DNA of 64,000 nucleotides from Zymoseptoria tritici IPO323. Lineage: Eukaryota > Ascomycota > Dothideomycetes > Mycosphaerellales > Mycosphaerellaceae. The first letter of the stretch is position 1; the number at the start of each line of letters is the position of its first letter. Below the pieces are notes generated by a model. The model was not told the DNA's origin, searched no databases, and saw only the letters and a program-made list of their open reading frames with translations. Location of the stretch: contig NC_018215.1 of NCBI RefSeq assembly GCF_000219625.1, positions 186,001 to 250,000 of the forward strand, given 5' to 3'. The position numbers and the translations under genes are program-made. Shown in pieces: positions 44,401 through 54,580 of the stretch.

Positions 44401-47400
44401 ACGGAGCTAAGAGCTACCTAAGCTAACTACGACAACGCCGAGCTAGTAAGACTAAGAGAGTAAGATATAATAATAAGTAGGATAAGGATAAGGATAAGCT
44501 CTTCGACATATCCGCCTATATCCGGGCTATAACTAATATACTACTACTACTAACCTTATAACTACCGCCGACCTTACGACTAGTAGCGCTAGCCCCTACG
44601 AACGTACCTTAATAGAACAAAGCAACTTAGCGAGTAGGACTAGTATAATACGTAGGAGATACTATCTTCCCTATAACCGAGGCTTAATACTATACGAATT
44701 TACCCTTCTAGGCTAGTGCTATAGATATAGATAATCCTAATACCCTCGTAATAACTATTTCGGCTATATTAATTAGAGCCGCTAAAGAGACGCTCAAGGA
44801 TATATAGGCAGATATCCTAAGGATCTAAGCTAGTAGCAAAGCGATAGTAGAAGCTATTAGTACGGATATCCTCGCCGACATTAAGCGGTAGACTAAGCGT
44901 AATACGGAAGATAAGGCGTTCGGCCTTCTAATAACCCTTATTAACGTTAATACTAATTAATTAGTAGATATACCTCGTAACTAAGTACTCGTAGACACCG
45001 GAGCCGACATTAACCTTATATACCCTTATCTTCGTAAGGCTATAAGGCTACTATTATATAATAGTAGTATACGGTTCCCCTCGATGTTAATAAGCGTTAT
45101 AGGTAGTAAGATATATAAGCTCCCTTATTTTATAGTATTCGATATAAACATCCGAGGAGTATAGCGTTTAATATAGGCATTCGTATGCCCTATTAAGAAG
45201 ATAGGCTCTTAAAAACTATTAATAATCCTTAGACTTCCCTTACTTTATAAGCTTAACGCTATTATTAACATCCGTAAAGGCACTATTTAGATTAGAGACC
45301 CTACGTATAAGAAGGTCGTCGTACTTAAGGTACTAGCTTAACTATTAGTCGTACCTAAAATTAAGGTGCGTACTAAGGACGTATATATACTGTTCGTACT
45401 ATTAGACGAGGATTCCGATAGTAATAAGGACGAGGAGATAGAAGATGCGAGTAACGATAAGTATAGCGATACCGATAGTAATAAGGATTTTTATTAAGTC
45501 TACCTTACAATAAGAAACTACGGACTATTATTACTATAGTTAATACTATTACTACGTAGGAAACTAATACGATATTAGTTATAAAGAGTAACACTAAGGG
45601 TTTAGTTATAAAGAGCAATATCGAGGATTTAGTTAAGAAGGGCAATACTAGAACAATAACTCCTTACGCTAGAATAGTAATACCATTACTAAGAATTAGC
45701 TCCGTACTAAATATAGAGCTCGCGCTCGCTAAAAACAAGGCTACTAGCCTTACCGAGTTCGTTCTATCCTCTACCGACTATATGTTCCCTACCTACCGCC
45801 GTCTAAAACCTCGTACTATCGACATAACTTAATCTATAGACATACTCGCGGCGTAGGCAAAGGTAGTAAAGGTAGGACTCGGTCTAGTAATACCGAAAAG
45901 CGATATATATAAGGTCCTTTTAATACTATAGACCTATCGAGACCTTAGATTATTAGGACTCGAGGACCTTAGACCGCCGACCGACCTTCTTATCTACCGA
46001 GTTTACCTAAAGAATAGTACCCCGACTTACTACGCGTAGCTACGCTATATAACTATATAGAAGGAATAGTAGCTACGGAAGTTCGTAACTAAAGGGATAT
46101 AAGCTAGTATATATAAGCGTACGATAGTCGCGAATAGTAAACTATTACTATAGTAGTTAGATCTAGTTATAGTTAGTAAGGACAATCCGGACGGCATAAG
46201 GCTAACGTTTAATTACTATAACGTCTACGAAGAACTAGCTAGATTATAGATATCGCTCGTAGCCGCTAACTACGACTTCCTCTTAAGATTTAGCTATAAC
46301 GTCTTTAGCTTCTTCGACCTTAAAAACGGGTATTAGGGAGTTAAGGTATATAAACCTAATTATAAGTACCTCGCGTTCTATATCCCTAACCTTAGCTAGC
46401 TATAGCTAATACGAATACTATAAGGCGCACGCTTATTAGCTTATACGTTTAATAAGTTAGGGCAAATCGCCTTTAGACTAATACTACTATTACTAGAAGG
46501 TTAACGTACGCCGAACTACGACGGTTTAGAACCTTCGTTTATTTATAGAATAACCGACACTAGTCCGCCGGACATAATATTCTATATTAACGACATTACT
46601 ACTACTTACTACGACTAGACTATATACTAGAAGTTTATTAAGGAGTAGTTCCTCCCTCGTATTAAATAGGCGATCCTTTATCTATTATAGAAGAAGGTTA
46701 AGCTAGGCTATAATAAGATTATAGTTCTTAGCGAAGTTTATAAAGCCGGTAGAAAGAAGTCTATTAAACCGGAGCGCGTAGCCTATATTATCGACTATCT
46801 AACGCCGAACAGCCTATTAGAAGCTAAAGGCTTCTACGGAGTTGTTTAGATAGTACGGTTATATATTAAGAACTTTAGCGAACTATCGCTACTAATTAGG
46901 GATACGATAAAATAGGACCCTAAGACCTTCGACTAGATAGACATATACTAGCTAGTATTTAACCTACTTAAGGAGCTTATAGTAGTAGTAGTTAAGGTTT
47001 ATAGGCTTAATCTAGTCCTAAGCGTAGAGATATATATTAACGCCTCTAGCCGCGGCTATAGTTACTATATTCGTTAAAAGTAACTAGGAAACCGCTAGGT
47101 ACCGCTACTATACGATTAATTTGCTTTTAACGCCGCCGAACGAAACTATAGAACCTATAAGCGCGAGCTCCGAGTACTTACGTTCTTTATATATAAGTAT
47201 ATATATATATTCTTATCTACCGAGCCTTCTACTATCTATATAGACTATAAGCCTATTATAGGGTTTATAAATGCTTAGGCTAATAGAATCTACGTATAAT
47301 AGTAAGATAAGCTTAGACCTCTTAATATTAAGATTATCTATATTAAGGGAAAGAAGAATGTCGTTACTAACGGACTATTATAGGCGATATAGAATAAGGA

Positions 47401-50400
47401 CTACTTACCGAATAACGCGATAGCCGCGCTAAACTTAGTAATAGATAAATACCGCGATAACCTTAAATTATAGATTTAGAAGAATAGAAAGAGTAGATAT
47501 AAGGACGTATTATAAACTTTTTGCTCCTAGGGGAAGAGAGAGGAATATATTAACTATATAAATAGTGCGAACTCTAGAATAAACGCTAATACTAATACCG
47601 AGACTACCGAGCCCTTATCTATAAACGCTAACGCCGACACTAGTATAGACTTAATTATAACGGAATTCTATAGCCTCGGGGATTACTAGCTATCTACGAG
47701 AGTTACGAACATTAACTTAGCTACTAGTATTATCGAATAGTGCTCTACCTATAATAAACGTCTTCGTAATAGCGACCGTTACTACTACCTCCGCTTATCG
47801 GAGCCTTAGCCTTTATAATAGAATAACTAAGAGCTACGTATAGAATAGGAGCTTATTCGCGAGATAGAACTAGAATAAGAGAAGGAAGGCTACGGATAGA
47901 AGACCTTTAGTCTACCGTAAATAGAGTTATAAACTACGGTTAAGGACAATATAATATATATAGCCTTAGTTATATTACTTAGAGCGGAGATCTATTACCT
48001 ATACTATATTAATAAGCTCGAAGTATATATTAAAGGATTATGTAGTTATAAGTGCTACTTTACTAACTCGGAAGTAGAGGCTAGGGGAGAGGTTTAGTCC
48101 GATAAGACAGTCGCCCTTTAAGAATAGTAGTATAGTAATATCGTCTAATAGTACCGCTATTAATAAAACCCTCTAAATAGGACGGCTACTTAGCTCCGTA
48201 CCTTTAAGGGCTAAATTAAGCATTTCCGCTATTACGCTAGCACTAGAATACTCTATTACTACCCTAAGGGAACGAATAAATACCTACTATATATTAGCCC
48301 TACTTAAGTGCCCCTTATACTTAAGACAGCTTACGACAAGTTTAGCTATTTTAATAGTCGTATTATATATTAGAAACTACTTAACGTCGTTTAGTAGCCG
48401 TCTATAATTAAGGACATTTATAAATATATTAAAGGCTATATTAACTATACGCTTTAGAATATAACTACTATAGTCCCTTAGCCGTATACCGCTCTACCGG
48501 TTATATACCCTTATAAGGTTCTAGAATCGACCTAATAGGTCTATTCGACCCTTAAGATTATAATATAAGGTAGCTACTCTATATTACCGATATATTTATA
48601 CGCTTTAGTAAAGTCGAGCCTTAGAAAGATAAGGAAGCTAAAACTACTAACGCTACGATCTTATAGGTATTCTTACGCTCTACTAAGCTAGTCGCTATCT
48701 TTTATAACCCTAGTAAGGAGTTCGTAATAATAGTAGCGTAGCTTACGTCTTAAGGTATCTATACTAAACCCTTACTAACTATATCTAAGAGACTTACTAG
48801 TACTATAGAAAACATAATTAAGACGATTAGACGTATGCTTAAAAAAGGCCCTAGCCTTATAGTCGATTTACGCGGTTACCCTATTAATATACTAGATTAA
48901 TAGCTAGTCGCAACTACTAAAGTAATAAGAATCGCTATTTTGTTTTTGTTTGTTTGTTTGTTTGTTCCATTTACGTCCTTTTGGAGTCTAAGACTATGTA
49001 GGACGGCTTTGCCCTAAAGGCAAAGCAGTAGATCTAGTTACAATCAGATTCTTTAGTATTCTTTGACCTTAGGGGAAACCCCGTGCCTAAGGCAGGACCT
49101 GCAAGCAGAATCTGCCGAAGGACTTTAAAACAGCGCAAGACAAAGGAAATCAAACGAGTGTTGCAGCCTAGGGCTGCAGAATTTTCGCGCCAAGCTTTTT
49201 GTAGAATTTTCAGCGGATCCTTCCGCTTCGCACGCACGCTGCAAATTCGAAATGCAGTGCAAAAGCACTACAAAAGCAGCTGTCCAACTCGCTGCCCCCT
49301 CTTATCCTTAATATGCCTTTGTAGAACTGCATGCCGCTTCCAAACGCATACAGCTACGCAGGTTAATCGCAGAGTTGTAGATTCCACTAACTGTTCTAGC
49401 TCTTTAAAGTGCACTTTTCCGTAGAGGACCCGAATCTCTAGAGGGAAAGAGGTGCGATTTCAGTTCGGATTTCGAGGAGGTGCGCGTATAGGATAGAGTG
49501 GACTGCTTCTTCTTGTTCGCAACGTAGAGGGCTGTTCGTTCGAATCGTGCCGTTGTTCTGTTATAGCTTGTATTTCGAGGCGGATTTCGAGAAGGATTTC
49601 GGGCGGATTTCGAGAGGTTTTCGAGGAGGTTTCTTCCAGGTTTCTTCCAGACTGTCTTGGTTTCCCTTCCGAGGAAGGTACTTACGACGGCCACCGCGTG
49701 AAGGTGCAGTCTGTTCGGCCGTCTATTTAGAGTCTAAGTAACAACACCGGAAGCCTTATACTCGTTTATCCTTTCTACTATCTCTAGTAAGTAGTTATAA
49801 GGCTACTACTACGCTAACTAACTACGTTACTTTATACTATAAACTAGCTATCTAGTAGCTACTAATACTAAACTACTTCTAGTACTACGAACGCTCTACT
49901 CTTTATGTTTATAAGTAGACCTCGCGAAGCGCTAAGAGCTATATACTACTTTACTTAGTAAGTAAGTAACGTTTAGATAACCGTTCGTTACCGTTGTTCT
50001 ACTCGCTACTCCGTAGAGCCTTACTTTTACTTCTACTTAACTAATTAATATATTATGCAACGGATTACTAAGCAGCATTAAGATTATAATATACAACTAC
50101 TTAGCTATAAGGCCTCGGTTTCTTAGTTAGGTAGTATAATATATACTTTCGGATCTAACGCCTATTATTACTACTATCTCTATATTAATATAACGACCTA
50201 TACTACTACTATACCGACTACTATACTATTCGATCCTTTATACGGCCGGCGCGTAACTATTTAGCTAACTAGCATTATAATTAAGGCATCGTCGCTATAG
50301 AGAGACGACTTAATTAGATAGGGAGTAGAAAGGGACTAATCCGTAGAGCTAGCCCTAAACGCTTAGTTATCTACTAAGTATACCGTCTTAATATCGAGTC

Positions 50401-50459
50401 TATTATACCTACCTTAGATAGACACCTATAACTATACCCTTTATCTTACTTACTATTAC
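41438..50459 (+). mobile_element. Ty3/Gypsy LTR retrotransposon, RIP-inactivated (element 1)
   Basis: Terminal repeats of about 125 bp: GAAAGGGACTAATC through CTTACTTACTA occurs at 41438-41562 and again at 50329-50459, the latter preceded by a purine-rich tract. Between them one plus frame, riddled with TAG/TAA, shows gag-like sequence (42.4-44.9 kb), the protease motif LVDTGADINLIYP (44988), RT block FDLKNGY (46313), RNase H-like sequence with VEIYINASSRGY (about 47025), and integrase-like sequence up to 48930. Protease-RT-RNaseH-integrase order defines Ty3/Gypsy. CA and TG are rare and TA abundant, the RIP signature. A 0.78-kb element interrupts the integrase region. Confidence 0.85.
48935..49720 (-). 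mobile_element. SINE-like non-autonomous retroposon, copy 1
   Basis: About 780 bp on the minus strand: the 5' end (GGCCGAACAGACTGCACC) is at 49720 and the 3' tail is a (AAAC)n run read on the plus strand as TTTG repeats at 48940-48964. Matches copy 2 (55536-56315) end to end in inverted orientation. Its last 220 bp resemble the 3' end of the Tad1-like LINE in this window, the rest does not. It keeps C and G much better than the surrounding Gypsy sequence. A frame with VVSTFLGRETKTVWKKP is conserved but has no ATG, so I do not call a protein. It sits in the element 1 integrase region. Confidence 0.8.
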
Positions 50460-50579
50460 TACCCTTTAGGAAACCGTACTATCTATCTAGCCCCGAAGAA
50501 GACGCACTTAAGAAGTAGGTTAACGATATAGTTACTAAGGGTATAATTCGTAAGTTAACCTCTAAAGTAGCCGCTCTAG
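50460..50579 (+). mobile_element. Gypsy element 2, RT start, left of LINE insertion
   Basis: Plus frame reads KPYYLSSPEEDALKK, VNDIVTKGIIRKLTSKVAAL, the usual start of a Gypsy reverse transcriptase domain, and stops exactly where the LINE tail begins. Continues at 54150. Confidence 0.8.
50568..50579. repeat. Target-site duplication of the LINE, left copy
   Basis: TAGCCGCTCTAG, identical to 54150-54161 on the other side of the LINE. Confidence 0.88.
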
Positions 50580-50610
50580 TTTGTTTGTTTGTTTGTTTGT
50601 TCCATTTACG

Positions 50611-50656
50611 TCCTGTAGGAGTCTATAACTATGTAGGACGGCTGTCTCGCGACAGC
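50611..50656 (-). other. 3'-end hairpins of the LINE RNA
   Basis: On the RNA strand a 6-bp stem GCTGTC/GACAGC closes a GCGA loop, a GNRA tetraloop (50656-50641), and just after it CGTCCT pairs with AGGACG over a 20-nt loop. The same two stems occur in the 780-bp elements. Confidence 0.75.
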
Positions 50657-53546
50657 AGTCTATCTATGTACAATCGTTGTTCTCTCGTATCTCTTAACCT
50701 TAGGGAAAGACCCGTGCCTAGGATAGTAGCAAGCTAGTATCGAAGGACTTTAAAGAAAGACAAATAAGGAAAAGTAAAAGGAGTGTAGGCTAGACGGTCT
50801 CGTCTTCGCCTCTTGCTAGGTGCCAGGACCTAGAAGCAATCTTTGTATCCGAGAGAAAGGTAGTAAGGTGTTTCCGGAGTTCCTTATCTTCTACTATTTC
50901 TAGTAGAGATTGTGCTTGTCGTAGCGGTAGTAGCCTAAATACATCGTAGATAGGGCAGCTACATACGAGGTGTTCTGCTGTTTCTCGTCGTCCGCAAGGG
51001 CAGTCTAGCGTCGTTACGTGTCTAAAGCGATAGAGATAGGACTTTAGGTATCCGTATCCTAATAGGATAGTATAGAAGGCACTAGTTAAAGCGCGTCTTC
51101 CTCCTATTCTATGTTTTCCTAGCGAGCTCTATAGAAATCGACTAAGGTAGCTATTTGTATTCCTAGGTACCTTATTAATCTCCCGTTGTCTTGCTATTTC
51201 GTATCGGGTTTTCCAGACGCTAAAGAGATCGTCTTTTGCGTAGTTAGCCCTCTCGTGTTCTACGAAATGCTTGTATTGTCGGAGTCGATAACAGAGTAGT
51301 TGTATCTGTGTTCTCTGTCGTTTTTGCGGAAGTATCTCTCTCGAGTCCTCGTGTCGGACTTCTCGCGTATCCGAAGGCGCGCTTTAGATAGCGAGTCTTA
51401 CGGGGTAGTTTTCGGGTAGCTTTGCTGCGCGTAGAGAGTATAAAATTGACTATCTCTCTAGGCGTAGATCCGGGGGGAAGAGATTTAACTCTACTTCGGA
51501 CGGGACGTTTAGGGCGGTACGGAAAATGCCTAGGATCTTTCTACAAGCTTTACTTTGTAGAGATACTAGAGGTTTCATGCTCTTTTTCGACCGCTACCAA
51601 ACCGGGGCCCCGTAGTCTGCTATTGTAGTAACGCAGGCTAGGTAGATCTTTCTTAACGATATAGAAGACAGACCGCGTTCGGTATTTGCTAGTCTTTCTA
51701 ATCGATAGAATGCTGCTTATGCTTGTGCCGATCTTATTGCAATGTGCTCCTTAAAGGTAAGACCGGCATCTAGCTAAATCCTAAGCTACCTTATCGCTTT
51801 CTTCGCTAGGCGAACAATATCGCCGTTTAGAAGAATTACCGGGCAATCGGACCCTTTCCCTTTCGAGAAGTGTACTAGGTCTGTCTTTACTAGGTTAAAA
51901 GCAATCGAGTTCTTCTTTCCTAGGTCTATTAGCCTTCTTGCCTTATGTTCTAGTACCTTAGAGTTCTTCTTAAGGGACGTAGACGAGGTAGATAGTCTAA
52001 TGTCGTCGACGTAGGAACTAGGAGTAACTCCTTATAGCGAGAAGGATATATCGCGCGTATAGATAAGAAAGAGGATAGGAGACATCGGGCTGCCTTGCGG
52101 AACGCCGATCTCTACGTCCTGGAATTCCTGTATCTGTCCGTCGAATGCTATTCATAGGCGTCTATTGCTTATAAACGACTAAACCTAATGTATAAGGCTG
52201 TGCGGAAGCCTTAACTGGATTATTATTCTTAACAGTCGGTTCTTTGCAATGTAGTCGTATGCTCCTCTTACGTCGAGGAAGATAACCGAAGTCTTCTTTT
52301 TCTTTCTTCGATTCTCCTCGATTTCGTTCGTTAAGAGAAGCACCGTATCGATAGCCGATTTCTTCTTTCGCCCTCCTAACTACGAGTCGTGTAGAAGGGG
52401 CTTCGTCTCTGCGATAATCCCTAGGCGTTTTGCGAGTATTCTCTCGCTAATCTTGCCGAGGTAGTTTAGGAGAGAGATAACTTGGTAGGCCTTAGGGACC
52501 GAATAGTCTGGTTTTCCCGGCTTTGCTAGAACTGCGCCTGTCGCAACTTTCTAGCATTAGGGGTGGTGTCCTTCGTCGAGTAGCCTACTGTATATACGTA
52601 GAAAGGTAATAGGAATAGCGCCGTACGCTTTACTAATAATAGCTTGCGTAATACCGTCTAGGCCCGGCGTTTTTCCTTTTACTATCTTCGTGCTATAGGC
52701 GGCAGCGAGTTCCTCTTCGGTTAGCGTAGTCCAGCCCTAATCCCCGGCTATATACGCTTCCTAACGGCTAGGTAGAGGTTCCTCGGTAGGAGGGCGCGGA
52801 AATAAGGCTTCGGAGAAGGCCTTACATTTCCCCTCGAAAGAATCTTCGTTGTTTATCGTAGGTATCTGTCTTCGGCTGCTATTCCTAGTATAGGACATAG
52901 CTTTAAAGATAGATTTCGAGTCTTCTTTTTCGAGGAAAGCGTTCTAGTAGTTCTTCTTAGCTGTTTTAATAGCTTAGAAGTACTCGTTTCTCGCTTTTGT
53001 ATACGCCTCTTTCTCGTCTAGCGTCGGCGTACGTCCGTAGGTAAAGGTCTGTCTATATGTTCTAGACATTGTACGGCGTAGTGTGCGTAGCTCTCTATTC
53101 TACTAAGGTTTTGCGTAGGCGTGTACTACTTTCTCTGGGATTGCTCCCCGCATCGATTCGGTAATACACGAGGTAAAGGAGTCTGCGATGTCGTCGAGGG
53201 AGTTCGTATAGTTAATAGACGTCGCCTTGCTTATTAGGAGATCTGTAAACAGTTCCTAATCCGCGGAAGCTATATCTAGAACTACTTTCTTCTGTTAGGC
53301 TCGATCTTGCGTGCTAATAAGGTCTATAGATATAGCCTTATAGTCTAAGCCTATCGGAATCGTTCTCTAGTCGATTTCTTTCGTAGATAAGGATCCTCTT
53401 ATAAACGTAAGGTCTAGGACCGACTCTGCGTCTAGGTGCGGCCTATAGAAGGTCCCGACACCTATCGTATTACGTAGAGTAAAGCCCTAGTCTTCTATCT
53501 ACTCTATAAATTCGCGGGCGCTAGTAGTATCCTTTCCCCTCGGATC

Positions 53547-53804
53547 CTAGGACGGGTGTCTAAGGTTAAAGTCTCCTACTAGTAGAGTGTTTAGAAGGAA
53601 CGTATTGCGTAGAGAGTAGAGGCTTCTCTCTGTTGTTCGTCGGTTTTGCAGGTTCTCGGTATCCCGAAGGTCCTTCTCGTTGTAGAGATTAACTATCTGG
53701 ATCTTGTTGCCCTTCTTGTCTAAAATAACAAAGGAAAGTATGTCGCTGTCGTCTAATAAAATAGGAGAGATATTAACGTTAAGTCTTGTGCTAATATATA
53801 GCAT
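53547..53804 (-). pseudogene. LINE ORF2 endonuclease segment
   Basis: Uninterrupted 85-codon part of the EEP (APE-like) endonuclease: MLYISTRLNVNISPILL, DSDILSFVILDKKG, IVNLYNEKDLRD and the active-site block VGDFNLRHPS. It would nick target DNA for priming. Part of a longer ORF2 disrupted by stops. Confidence 0.85.
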
Positions 53805-54149
53805 TGTTCTTGGCCGGATCGTCGAATCCGTAGTCGTTAGGAATAGCTAGTTGTACTCCCGGTGTGCGATAGATCTTGTCTCTTTGTAGCCTGTTATCGG
53901 GTCTTCTATAGTCCACGGTTCCTGGACTAGTAGAAGGTCGGCTTTCTGCTTAACCGCGACGTCTAAGGTAGACTCTGTAGCCTCGATAGATTAGTTAAGA
54001 TTGACGTGGAAAATCCGTAGAGAGTGTTCTAACATGTAGAACGTTCTAGGGGCCTCCCTTTCTGTTGTATACGATCCTTCGCCTTCTCGACTCTTAGGCT
54101 GTCCGCGCCTACGTATAGACGGTTTTGAATAGCCCTTTTTGCCTCCTCC

Positions 54150-54580
54150 TAGCCGCTCTAGTAATTATAGTCTAGAAGCCTAGAGGTAGCCTACGTATCT
54201 ATATCGATTACCGAGCCTTAACTATACTTATAGTTAAGAACCGCTATCTAATCCCCTTAGTTTAAGATACCCTTACTCGACTTAGTAGAAAGAAATACTT
54301 TACTAAACTCGACATTATCGCTACGTTTAATCGTATTAGAATCGTAGCCGGCTACGAACATAAGATAGCGTTTACTACTCGATACGGGTAGTTCGAATGC
54401 CTCGCTATACTATTTAGACTATATAATGCGCTAAGTACCTTTTAGTTAGCTATTAACTACGCCCTACGTAAATACCTCGATAATTTCTACTTAGCCTACC
54501 TCGATAATGTCCTTATATTTAGTAATACGCTTAAAGAGTATAAGTAACGCGTCCGTAAGGTTATCGATAGGCTATATAAG
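54150..54580 (+). mobile_element. Gypsy element 2, RT core, right of LINE insertion
   Basis: Continues the RT from 50579: QKPRGSLRICIDYRALTIL, VKNRYPIPL, FTKLDIIAAFNRIRI, FTTRYGQFECL and the active-site region LAYLDNVLIFSNTLKEY, where YLDD has become YLDN (GAT/GAC to AAT, a G-to-A change fitting RIP). Ends where the next LTR begins at 54581. The rest of the element is not in this order nearby. Confidence 0.85.

Larger units (their letters stand above)
50580..54149 (-). mobile_element. Tad1-like LINE (non-LTR retrotransposon), 5' truncated
   Basis: 3.57 kb on the minus strand, with a (CAAA)n-type 3' tail at 50580-50600 and a 12-bp target-site duplication. From its 5' end: a short remnant of ORF1, ORF2 start at 54035, an endonuclease domain whose clearest stretch (53804-53547) has VGDFNLRHPS, and an RT catalytic YVDD at 52013-52002, then a possible RNase H toward 51.0 kb. 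Two hairpins lie near the 3' end. Many in-frame stops but little frameshift, so RIP is the likely cause; damage is lighter than in the Gypsy sequence around it. Tad1 clade assignment is from general resemblance. Confidence 0.87.

Noticed and set aside
48925..49735. Target-site duplication of SINE-like copy 1
   Set aside because: Only CTATTT is shared between the two flanks; too short after RIP to assert.
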